Shown here: one piece after another, positions 1 through 7,428 of the stretch | Layout: every line of letters starts with the position of its first letter | Numbering within the stretch: position 1 is the stretch's first letter | Source: JBAJNL01 sp036881885 | GTDB lineage: Bacteria; Pseudomonadota; Alphaproteobacteria; Holosporales; Hepatobacteraceae | Length of the DNA: 38,412 bases | Reading direction: 5' to 3' | Assembly (NCBI GenBank): GCA_036881885.1 | Contig: JBAJNL010000008.1 | Location: 1 to 38,412 of the forward strand | Program-made: the position numbers and the translations under genes | Notes under the pieces: model-generated | Databases searched by the model: none | Told to the model about the DNA's origin: nothing | What the model saw: the letters and a program-made list of their open reading frames with translations, nothing else

Positions 1-116
1 TGCGCCCCGCGTATCACGAAAAAGAGAAAACCCTTGAAAACTTCTTAGAACTGCTCGAACAAAAAAAACCACACCTTGCACACTATATTCTTCAACACGA
101 CAATCCACCCGCATAA
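1..116 (+). CDS. C-terminal end of an unidentified protein (partial)
   Basis: An open frame enters from the left edge (first full codon at 3) and ends at a TAA at 114-116. It encodes 37 residues, ending in QHDNPPA, rich in Glu, Lys and Leu and probably helical (KTLENFLELLEQKK). The two other forward frames close earlier. Too little remains to assign a family. It could be a genuine C-terminus or a chance frame. Confidence 0.4.
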   Translation, partial: RPAYHEKEKTLENFLELLEQKKPHLAHYILQHDNPPA

Positions 117-154
117 AAGAAACCGCCCATGGCTCACGGTTAGTCTTTTTTAAA

Positions 155-169
155 TATCTAATTTAGATA
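155..169. promoter_or_regulatory. AT-rich palindrome upstream of the CVNH gene
   Basis: TATCTAATTTAGATA is a perfect inverted repeat of 7 bp arms around one central T, ending 33 nt before the ATG of the CVNH gene. Its TTTAGATA half recurs upstream of other genes for exported proteins here (about 3186, 12961 and 34239). It could be an operator or simply part of an AT-rich promoter; the role is not known. Confidence 0.3.
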
Positions 170-201
170 ATAAAAAAAACATCTCTCACACGAGCGTTCA
201 C

Positions 202-513
202 ATGACACCTGCAACCTGTTTAAGGCTTCTATGCTTTTTAGGAGGCTTTTTGTTACACAACGCACCTTTTTTGCACAGCGCAGGCGCGAAGTGTCCTTTA
301 CTCAGCGGCTCTTTTCAGCAATCGTGCCGTGACTGCCAAATGGATGACCGCTGTAAAACCTTCACCTGTATCTGCACCAACAAAGAAGGCCGAGAGCGCC
401 CCACCTTGGTCAGCGAGAATATTTTTAAAGACTGCCCTCATGCTTTGCAAAACAACAATGGGCACCTTTCATGTGACCCAAGCATCACGCCTTCGTTTTT
501 AAAAAATCTGTAA
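202..513 (+). CDS. secreted CVNH (cyanovirin-N homology) lectin-like protein
   Basis: The product has 103 residues: a signal peptide (about 1-28, hydrophobic LRLLCFLGGFLL core, cleavage near HSAGA) and then one CVNH-like unit. The pattern GSFQQSCRDC, then TFTCIC, then an NKEGRERPTL strand and finally NNNGHLSCD matches the Cys-paired beta-strand repeat of CVNH proteins, which bind mannose-type glycans in cyanobacteria, fungi and ferns. Only about one repeat unit pair is present, so it is a minimal version. It is convergent with the PRPP synthetase gene, with 40 nt between the two stops. A role in binding host or prey glycans is inference. The family call rests on pattern recognition only. Confidence 0.6.
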   Translation: MTPATCLRLLCFLGGFLLHNAPFLHSAGAKCPLLSGSFQQSCRDCQMDDRCKTFTCICTNKEGRERPTLVSENIFKDCPHALQNNNGHLSCDPSITPSFLKNL

Positions 514-553
514 ACGCACACGCTTTGTTGCATCAAAAACATCGATTGCCACC

Positions 554-1525
554 CTATAAAGCGCACCTTAGCGCGTCGGCCAATAAAGGTGCTAAAGAGA
601 TAACCCGAAATTTTTGGGGCAATTCTCTTTGCGAGATACTATCTGAAACTGTTAAACTTTGTATCGGTGCCTGTTCAAGCCGCTCTTTGGCACACCCTGA
701 TAACACAGCGTGTGTGCAATAAACATGCACAGAGGACGCGCCTTTTGCCATCAGCGCAGCGGCTGCTTTGCAAAGCGTGCCGCCCGAATCCACCAAATCA
801 TCCACTAAAATACACATTTTGCCTTTGACCTTACCGATCACATTCATCACTTCTGCAACACCTTCGGCATCGCGCCTTTTATCAATCACCACAAGATCGC
901 ACCCCAGCTTTTTAGCCAAAAAACGATTACGCCGCAAAGCCCCTACATCTGGCGCCACGATGACAAATGACTGGTTCTGAAAACGCTCTTTCATATCACG
1001 CGCGTAAAGCTCGGTGGTTAAAAGCCCATCACAAGGCACCGAAAAAAAACCCTGAATCTGATCCGCATGCATGTCCACCGTTACCACTTGATGCACGCCT
1101 GCCTTTTCAAGTAAGCTGGCCACCAGTTTGGCCGAAATGGGTGAGCGTTTTGTTGTACGTCTATCCTGCCGGGCGTACCCTAAATAAGGACAACACAAAA
1201 TAATCTTTTCAGCCGACGCCCGCTTTAGAGCATCAATAAACAGAAGTGTCTCCATCAAGGCATCATTCACCGGCGGCGCCATGGGCTGCACCACACAAAC
1301 GGCTTTGCCGCGCACACTTGTTAAAAGGTCGATAAAAATCTCTTTATCACCAAAGCGCTTCATCGCAACAGGCGCCAAAGGCAATGCCAGCAATCTTCCC
1401 ACGTCGCGCGCCAAATTTTGATTTGCTGTGCCCGCAAACAGAACAGAAAGTTTTTGGCTGTACCCCTTGACACCAAAACAACCAATAAATGTTACAACAA
1501 AAAAACCTAATAAAATTTTTTTCAC
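554..1525 (-). CDS. prs: ribose-phosphate pyrophosphokinase with an N-terminal signal peptide
   Basis: PRPP synthetase makes 5-phosphoribosyl-1-diphosphate from ribose-5-phosphate and ATP. The 323 residues contain the full class I set: RFGDKE (57-62), the flexible-loop motif YARQDRR (117-123), VTVDMHADQIQGFF (148-161), IDKRR (214-218) and the PRPP loop VDDLVDSGGTL (241-251). The start is the GTG at 1525, because GGAGGG (1534-1539) lies 8 nt upstream; a TTG at 1543 is possible but lacks this spacing. From the GTG the protein begins MKKILLGFFVVTFIGC, a Sec or possibly lipoprotein signal (Cys16), and the enzyme proper begins near residue 26. No start codon lies between this leader and the catalytic domain, so a leaderless form is not encoded. 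An exported PRPP synthetase is unusual; a membrane-tethered cytosolic enzyme is the alternative. Confidence 0.88.
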   Translation of the reverse strand: MKKILLGFFVVTFIGCFGVKGYSQKLSVLFAGTANQNLARDVGRLLALPLAPVAMKRFGDKEIFIDLLTSVRGKAVCVVQPMAPPVNDALMETLLFIDALKRASAEKIILCCPYLGYARQDRRTTKRSPISAKLVASLLEKAGVHQVVTVDMHADQIQGFFSVPCDGLLTTELYARDMKERFQNQSFVIVAPDVGALRRNRFLAKKLGCDLVVIDKRRDAEGVAEVMNVIGKVKGKMCILVDDLVDSGGTLCKAAAALMAKGASSVHVYCTHAVLSGCAKERLEQAPIQSLTVSDSISQRELPQKFRVISLAPLLADALRCAL

Positions 1526-1661
1526 TGAAAATGCCCTCCACAAATTAGTTTTACAAGACTGTTATAAGCTATTTAGGCGTTAAAAATAAGCACCACAAAA
1601 TGCGCGCCCTCCAATAGATTTTCTTGCTTTATCAATAAATAAATAAAATTTATTTAAAATT

Positions 1662-1717
1662 TTAAATTTATCGATAGTGTTGTTTGCTCATGTGTTTTAA
1701 AAAGGACAACACTTTTT
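1662..1717 (+). promoter_or_regulatory. leader shared by the first two tandem paralogs (copy 1)
   Basis: The 56 nt before the ATG align with 3252-3305 upstream of the second paralog: TTAAATTTAT, then ATAGTGT, a GTTTTA block, and AAAGGACA with a downstream CAC. AAGGA (1702-1706) is the ribosome binding site, 11 nt from the ATG, a long spacing kept in all three paralogs. The third gene lacks the rest of the leader. Confidence 0.5.
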
Positions 1718-2971
1718 ATGAAAAAGATATTTTTATCACTTACAGCCACAGTGCTGCTGTGCGGAGCTTTGCCACAGCAGACTCTGGCTGGATGCTTCGG
1801 AAACTCAAAACAATCCAGCGACATTGAAATGAATCCTTACAGGAACTACGCCTCTGTCTCCACCTACGATGGCGAAACGACGCAGCCATCAAATACGTGC
1901 AGCCAATTACTCTCAAACGCCTATGACGCCATTACAAGCGCAGGAAATGCCGTTCTTCAACACCCTCTCTGTAATACCAAACTCAAAAAGGCCGCATGGC
2001 TCACCGGGATCATTGTGGTCGGCGGTACGGCCATTGCAAGCCCGTGGTTGTTACCCACAGTGGCAACCGCCATTGCACCTACAGCAACAACCCTTGCACC
2101 CTTCAGTGGTCAAAACGATTCTTTTATCTTTGACCACAATGGCACAACCCCTTCCCCCGCTCTCCACTTCATCACAACACCAGAACCAAGCAACTCCCTC
2201 ATAGAAAATGCTATTGAAAAGCTACAGAAAAAGGGCTTCCTCTCTTTAGAAAGGGCTCAAGATCTTACAGAAGAAGAAGTCAGCACAATCATGGGGCGAT
2301 CACAAGACTGGTCTGATGGCCCGCAATTTAACGGCATCAAGATCGTTTCAGGGAACAGAGATTGCACTGCTTTAGTCCCCAATGATTGGGAACGCTGCGT
2401 GGAAGAGCTCAGCCAACCTGAAACCACAACGACAACGACGACCACCACAACGACAACAACGCTGTCACCCATGGCACAAGGTATTTTAGGTCATATTGAT
2501 CAAGCAGAATTGATTCATGCAGACGGGTTTCGCCGACTTTCTTCAGCCGAACAACAAAAAGTCAACCAGCACTGGCTTGAGCATCGCCCGTCGCCAGACG
2601 CCCCCTTCTACTTTATCGACAACGGCATTCCCTGCCGCGTTGAAATGCCAACTGATGTCAACTTTTGTCGCACAGGGACGATTAACACAATGAGCGATGC
2701 AGACATTGACAAAGCTGTTAATGCGCGAGCAATCACCCTTGAGATGATCAGCGCAATCCCTCAACACAAGATTGATCAAAGGATAGAAGCTGGAAACAAT
2801 TGGTCACAATACCTTTACAACAAAGAAAAAAAGTATTTGCGTAAAAACGGATCCAATGTGTACTTTTATAGGATGCAGCAGTTAAATTCGCAGTGGAATT
2901 TGCCGTGGAACATCCTTATGGAAGGCAAAGATACAAAAGATGCCGACGGCAACACCTACACCTGGCATTAA
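1718..2971 (+). CDS. secreted modular protein, first of three tandem paralogs, no protease domain
   Basis: The product has 417 residues. A clear signal peptide (1-24, ending QQTLAG) is followed by a conserved N-terminal region with a Cys after the cleavage site, a YDGE motif and SQLLSNA, then a hydrophobic segment (about 92-120, WLTGIIVVGGTAIASPWLLP) that could be a membrane anchor. Next comes a helical module (about 158-233, SLIENAIEKLQ to CVEELSQPE) also found in the second paralog, a run of 13 Thr (236-248), and two more segments of similar layout (about 258-325 and 326-405) ending in short conserved Cys or Trp elements. No HEXXH motif is present, unlike the next two genes. Function unknown; an effector-like or surface role is inference. 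A terminator follows at 3002. Confidence 0.75.
   Translation: MKKIFLSLTATVLLCGALPQQTLAGCFGNSKQSSDIEMNPYRNYASVSTYDGETTQPSNTCSQLLSNAYDAITSAGNAVLQHPLCNTKLKKAAWLTGIIVVGGTAIASPWLLPTVATAIAPTATTLAPFSGQNDSFIFDHNGTTPSPALHFITTPEPSNSLIENAIEKLQKKGFLSLERAQDLTEEEVSTIMGRSQDWSDGPQFNGIKIVSGNRDCTALVPNDWERCVEELSQPETTTTTTTTTTTTTLSPMAQGILGHIDQAELIHADGFRRLSSAEQQKVNQHWLEHRPSPDAPFYFIDNGIPCRVEMPTDVNFCRTGTINTMSDADIDKAVNARAITLEMISAIPQHKIDQRIEAGNNWSQYLYNKEKKYLRKNGSNVYFYRMQQLNSQWNLPWNILMEGKDTKDADGNTYTWH
2423..2461 (+). repeat. ACN triplet run encoding 13 threonines
   Basis: Thirteen consecutive ACN codons (ACC, ACA and ACG mixed) encode a poly-Thr linker. The mixed codons make this less slippage-prone than a pure repeat and suggest that the Thr run itself is maintained. 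It sits between two modules and could be a flexible or glycosylated linker. Confidence 0.7.
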
Positions 2972-3305
2972 ACACATACCACTTTAAAAATCACTTTACA
3001 GCACGGCCGCCATGCAACGGGGCCGTGTTTTTTTATGCCCCCGTCATCATAGCTGACACACATTCTTTTGACCTAAAAGCCATCAAGTAAGTTAAAATAC
3101 TATATTTAGATTAATAAAAATATCTTAAAAAATATTTTTACACCATAAGTCATTTTAATTTTATTTATATAATATAAAACAATTATTTTTTAGATAAAAA
3201 TTTGAAATAGCTCACTTTTTATAAATATATAAGTGAAATTTATTTCAATTCTTAAATTTATACATAGTGTCGTCCACAGGTTTTACTGCAAAGGACACCA
3301 CTTTT
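2972..3305. other. intergenic region: terminator, AT-rich stretch, conserved leader
   Basis: These 334 nt separate the first two paralogs. They hold a terminator (3002-3034), a very AT-rich stretch (about 3090-3250) containing TTTTTTAGATAAAAA at 3186-3200, and the conserved leader from 3252 with an AAAGGACA ribosome binding site. No further gene is visible. Confidence 0.6.
3002..3034 (+). terminator. rho-independent terminator of the first paralog
   Basis: CACGGCC (3002-3008) pairs perfectly with GGCCGTG (3021-3027) across a 12-nt loop and is followed by seven T. It lies 31 nt after the stop codon at 2971. Confidence 0.85.
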
Positions 3306-4781
3306 ATGAAAAAAACACTTTTATCGCTGACAGCCGCAGCGCTTTTATGCACGGCCCTGCCACAGCAGACTCTGGCTGGATGCTTCGGAAACTCAAAACG
3401 ATCCGACGACATTGAAATGACTACTTACGGGAACTACAAATCTGTCCACACCTACGATGGCGAATCAGAGCCACCAAATACGTGCAGCCAACTTCTTTCA
3501 AATGCCGGTCACACCGCTTCAAGCGCATGGAGTGACCTTATGCAAAGCCGTGCCTGTGATAAAACATGGAAAAAGGCTTTATGGATCACCGGAGGCATCG
3601 TAGTCGGCGGTTTAGTCATTTCAGGCTACTGGTGGGTGCCCGCAGTGGCAACCGCCGTTGCACCTACAGCGTCTACCACCCTTGCGCCCTTCAGTGGTCA
3701 AAACGATTCTGCTGTACCTGCAGGCAATGGCATCCCTGCCCCCTCTTTCGACTGCACTAAAGCGCCAAAATTAAGCCAGTGCCTCATAGAAGACGCTATT
3801 GAAGAGCTACAGCAAAACGGCTCACTCTCTTTGGAAATAGCTCAAGATCTTACAGCAGAAGAAGTCAGCGCAATCATGGTGCGATCACAAGAATGGTCTG
3901 ATGACTCTCAATCTAAAGAGATCAAGATCGTTTCAGAAGGTCAGTCTTGCGCTGTTTCAGACCCCCGCGTCTGGGATTTTTGCATAAAAGAACTCAGCCA
4001 ACCTGAAACGGAAAAAGACGACAGCACGCACTGTCAGTCTTCTTTTAACATTAATCTGCGCCTTCAACCTATGTCACAAATGCAAAGTCAGGCCATACAA
4101 AAGGCCGCAGACATGTGGCAGAAAATTATCACAGGGCATGAATCTGGCCGGGACATTCGGCTGACAATTGATGTCAAGGAAGGATATCTCAATCAAGACT
4201 ATGCCAATCCGGGGGGCACTTTAGGAGCGGCAGGAATTGAACGCTGTTATCAGAATACGGCAGCAACTCAAAGCGGAAGCATTACGCTAGATGATCTCAA
4301 ACAACAATCGTTCTCTGATTACTGGAATGGAGGCACCCCTTTTTCCACCGCAGCACACGAAATAGGACACCTTTTGCTGCCACTTGCTAAGATTCCAGGC
4401 CCTTTTCAAGTTCTTCCAAATGGCCAGCAGATTCCCGCCAACCCACTCACAGCCTGCCAAACAAGCCATTATTTTCAAAGCGGCAATGGTCGGGGAGACG
4501 ACCTTTTTACTGGTCCAAAAACAATAGCCTATTTCCAAAAGTTAGCAACACAGAGAGACTTGGATCCTAGCCGCTTCAATGCAGGTGTCCCTATTAGCGG
4601 TGGCCATCCCTCTAGTAACACCATCGATCAACTAGCACATGAAAGCGGCTTTTTTGGAAATCCCTCAGGCACCCCTTTGGAAGAGTACATCTTACACATG
4701 TTAGAAGATGTAGGGTATTGCATTGACTGGAATGCAGCAAAGCCATACATGCACCAAAACAATGCACAATCAGCTTGGTAA
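3306..4781 (+). CDS. secreted leishmanolysin-like zinc metalloprotease, second tandem paralog
   Basis: The product has 491 residues. The ATG at 3306 is chosen over an upstream in-frame codon because the AAAGGACA site and the MKK signal peptide match the paralogs. Order: signal peptide (1-24), conserved N-terminal region, hydrophobic segment (91-118, ITGGIVVGG...SGYWWVP), helical module (about 157-234), then a C-terminal domain from about 246. That domain has FNINLRL, AADMWQKIITG (267-277), GGTLGAAG, the zinc motif HEIGH (351-355), FTGPKTIAYF, a candidate third ligand His434 (GGHPSS) and a final MLEDVGY. The series matches bacterial leishmanolysin-like (M8-type) metzincins, although HEIGH is not followed by the usual GxxH. 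Likely a secreted or membrane-anchored endopeptidase; the substrate is unknown. Confidence 0.8.
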   Translation: MKKTLLSLTAAALLCTALPQQTLAGCFGNSKRSDDIEMTTYGNYKSVHTYDGESEPPNTCSQLLSNAGHTASSAWSDLMQSRACDKTWKKALWITGGIVVGGLVISGYWWVPAVATAVAPTASTTLAPFSGQNDSAVPAGNGIPAPSFDCTKAPKLSQCLIEDAIEELQQNGSLSLEIAQDLTAEEVSAIMVRSQEWSDDSQSKEIKIVSEGQSCAVSDPRVWDFCIKELSQPETEKDDSTHCQSSFNINLRLQPMSQMQSQAIQKAADMWQKIITGHESGRDIRLTIDVKEGYLNQDYANPGGTLGAAGIERCYQNTAATQSGSITLDDLKQQSFSDYWNGGTPFSTAAHEIGHLLLPLAKIPGPFQVLPNGQQIPANPLTACQTSHYFQSGNGRGDDLFTGPKTIAYFQKLATQRDLDPSRFNAGVPISGGHPSSNTIDQLAHESGFFGNPSGTPLEEYILHMLEDVGYCIDWNAAKPYMHQNNAQSAW

Positions 4782-5095
4782 ACATGCCAAAAAGAAGATC
4801 TTTAATAAACCTCTTCTAAAATACACTCAAACTTCAAGAAGTGGGCGCCTGAAGGGCCCGCTTCTTTTTTTATACCTTTTTTCGCTTTTTATGGCACACT
4901 CTGCGTCAGTCAAATATTGTCACAATGTATTGATTAAGATAGATAATGACATAATTAGTATACTATTAGTCTTATTTATATTTAAAAAATATAAAATATT
5001 ACTTATTTTGCCAATATATATAAAATATATATTCATTAATTGATAAAAATAAATATAAATCATCTTATTTATTACCAAGTAGGATGTTTTTTGTT
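4782..5095. other. intergenic region: terminator and AT-rich upstream region of third paralog
   Basis: These 314 nt hold a terminator at 4837-4871 and then an AT-rich stretch (about 4910-5075) with no recognisable gene. The leader shared by the first two paralogs is absent; only an AGGA site 11 nt before the ATG at 5096 is retained. Confidence 0.6.
4837..4871 (+). terminator. rho-independent terminator of the second paralog
   Basis: AGAAGTGGGC (4837-4846) pairs with GCCCGCTTCT (4856-4865) with a single G-T wobble and a 9-nt loop; the stem is followed by a T run. Confidence 0.88.
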
Positions 5096-7306
5096 ATGAA
5101 AAAAATATTTTTATCACTTATAGTCACGTCACTGCTATGCGGGGCTTTGCCACAGCAGACTCTGGCTGGATGCTTCGAAAAACGATCCGACAACACTCAA
5201 CTGAAGTATATAGGGCGCTACACCTATGGCTCCACCTACGATGACGAAACGACGCAGCCATCAAATGCGTGCAGCCGACTTCTTTCAAATGCCTGTGATA
5301 CCACACTCAAAAAAGCCGCATGGATCAGCGGAGGCATTGTAGGCAGCAGTTTAGTCATTTCAGGCTACTGGTGGGTGCCCGCCTTTACAACCGCCATTGC
5401 TGGAGGCACCAAAGCAATCAGCACATTCAACAATGCAACAGACGCCACACTTAATAACCTGGTCCTTCCCAACCCTGAAACCTTCGACCCTAACGCTGCA
5501 GCAGCAAACAACATAAACCACATTGCAAACAATGTTGACAATGCGATTAAGCAAGGCAAAAAAAACTGGGAAGCTCGCAAAAAAAAGAAGCAAAAAACCA
5601 GGCAGCACACACAAGAAGAGGCACAAAACAACGTCGAGCTTAACGAACAATACGTTGTGCAGAATTCACAAGACAATCAAGACGTTTGGCATGATGCACA
5701 AGAAGAACAGACAAACAGTCATGGCTCTTTTGGTTCAGGCGAAAGCAATCAAGCCCTTTATCCCTCAATAGACAGTGTGCTGCTAGACACAACGCCTGCA
5801 TGGCAAAAAATTCATTATATTGCGCATCACCCTGTTGACGCCTATGGACACCACCTCACAGCGGGCAACATTCAAGATTATGCCGATCTCGACTCACAAT
5901 GGATTGTAAAGATACTTTCTTTCGCAAACCAAAATACAGTGCCTGGTATTTTGATGGACGTGCAGGGACATACCTACCCTATAACATGCATCAATACATG
6001 GAACATGTTTCAACAACTTGCCAATGATCCCGCAGCTTTCGTGCGATTTCAAACGGCCAACCAGGTACAGGTGCCTCAAAATATAATTACCGAACAGAAT
6101 TTTGCTACGATTGCAAGCCAAGGACATGATTTTGGCGACATCACACACTATGCCCACTTTTCAAAAAATACCATCATCAATGGTATTCGTTCAGCCATGG
6201 CAAACAAGCTTCCTGGCATGTTGATACACTGGGGTTCACAAAAAATTCACGTTGCTTGCTATTTTGTTTGGGAGAAACTGCTACAAAAAGCGCCGTCAAG
6301 CACTTTAATAAACAACTCCTCGAATATGTTTGAAGTTGATGCAACACCCAAAAAACAGCCTGTCACTTCACACAACAACAGACACCAGACATCACAAAAG
6401 CAGAATCATAAAAAGCAAAGAGCACATAGCACAACCCCCAATAACTCTTTCGACATTTCGCTGCACATGCATGGTCAGATTACGCCAGCAACACAAAACG
6501 CGTTGAGGGAGGCGAAAGATATTTTGCTAAAGATCGTTAAAGGGAATCGATTCCAGCCAAGAGGAGAATTAAAAATTTTTATTGAGCAAAAACAATACAG
6601 GACCTATACCGAGAAGGGGGTAACCTACCTTGATTTGGTTACACAGGCAGAGGCGCCTATTTTCTCTTACTATCCAAATAGTGCTGTGGCCAGCACAGCA
6701 GGCATCACCTTTTATGAAGGCGCTATCAGCCGCAATGTTGCTTGGAATAAGATAGGACTTAACCAACTCAAACCATATCTGTCGCAAGGGCCGACTGGCC
6801 AATCTTTTTATCATGCAAATAAGAAATTCTACCCTTCTGAAGCGAATGAGCAGCTTACAACAACACTGCATGAAATGGTCCATCTCCTTTTGCCACTTTA
6901 TAGTCTATTACAAAATTCGCACTATTTTAGACAAAATCCATATTGGCACGAACCCTATCAGAATCTTTTGGGGAATTGGGTTTATAGCAGGCGACCACAC
7001 GGTTTTTTTACAGGGTCTAAAACTGTTGCGTACTTTAAACAACTGGTACAACAACGTGGACAAGACCCAAGGCGATTTGACAACGGTGTTCCCCTTGATT
7101 ACCTGCATCCCAGCAGTGACACCATTAATTGCCTAGAACCCGCACCTGGTATTTTTGGTGAAACGCGTGGACCTTATCTCAACAGGGGACTGTTGTATAT
7201 GCTGGAAGACGCAGGATGGATTCTTGACATGGCAGCAGCCGAACAATACCTATTTCATGGACCAACGGAGCCACAAACAGCCGCTTGTCAGAGAGCCGGT
7301 CTTTAA
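5096..7306 (+). CDS. secreted leishmanolysin-like zinc metalloprotease, third and longest tandem paralog
   Basis: The product has 736 residues. The ATG at 5096 has AGGA 11 nt upstream, as in the paralogs; the ATG at 5084 overlaps this site. Order: signal peptide (1-24), a shorter conserved N-terminal region, hydrophobic segment with SGYWWVP, a Lys-rich helical stretch (KKKQKTRQ), Gln/Asn-rich low complexity, two modules of about 80 residues (AWQKIHYIAHH and NIITEQNFATIA) and a second basic low-complexity linker. The C-terminal protease domain begins near SFDISLHMHG and has HEMVH (592-596), FFTGSKTVAYF, His671 in LHPSSDTI and MLEDAGW, aligning with the second paralog. Likely an active zinc protease with a much longer middle region. 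A terminator-like hairpin follows. Confidence 0.8.
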   Translation: MKKIFLSLIVTSLLCGALPQQTLAGCFEKRSDNTQLKYIGRYTYGSTYDDETTQPSNACSRLLSNACDTTLKKAAWISGGIVGSSLVISGYWWVPAFTTAIAGGTKAISTFNNATDATLNNLVLPNPETFDPNAAAANNINHIANNVDNAIKQGKKNWEARKKKKQKTRQHTQEEAQNNVELNEQYVVQNSQDNQDVWHDAQEEQTNSHGSFGSGESNQALYPSIDSVLLDTTPAWQKIHYIAHHPVDAYGHHLTAGNIQDYADLDSQWIVKILSFANQNTVPGILMDVQGHTYPITCINTWNMFQQLANDPAAFVRFQTANQVQVPQNIITEQNFATIASQGHDFGDITHYAHFSKNTIINGIRSAMANKLPGMLIHWGSQKIHVACYFVWEKLLQKAPSSTLINNSSNMFEVDATPKKQPVTSHNNRHQTSQKQNHKKQRAHSTTPNNSFDISLHMHGQITPATQNALREAKDILLKIVKGNRFQPRGELKIFIEQKQYRTYTEKGVTYLDLVTQAEAPIFSYYPNSAVASTAGITFYEGAISRNVAWNKIGLNQLKPYLSQGPTGQSFYHANKKFYPSEANEQLTTTLHEMVHLLLPLYSLLQNSHYFRQNPYWHEPYQNLLGNWVYSRRPHGFFTGSKTVAYFKQLVQQRGQDPRRFDNGVPLDYLHPSSDTINCLEPAPGIFGETRGPYLNRGLLYMLEDAGWILDMAAAEQYLFHGPTEPQTAACQRAGL

Positions 7307-7334
7307 TGACGGTTAGCAACACCGTTAATGCAAC

Positions 7335-7366
7335 AAAGCGAGCGCCTTCAAGGCCTCGCTTTTTTT
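7335..7366 (+). terminator. terminator after the third paralog, possibly bidirectional
   Basis: AGCGAG (7337-7342) pairs with CTCGCT (7355-7360), with GCCTTCAAGGC folding inside, followed by six T. The complementary strand gives a similar hairpin downstream of dnaJ, so it may serve both convergent genes. Confidence 0.8.
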
Positions 7367-7428
7367 ATTTCAAACGCTCAAAAGGTGTCACAAGTGCATT
7401 TGTGCTTATTTGCAAATTGGCTTGCAGG

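Noticed and set aside
2257..2472. Minus-strand open frame with a long poly-Val run
   Set aside because: It is the complement of the ACN threonine run of the first paralog; no binding site or domain.
5360..5676. Two minus-strand Cys/Phe-rich open frames
   Set aside because: Both are shadows of the low-complexity Lys/Asn region of the third paralog.
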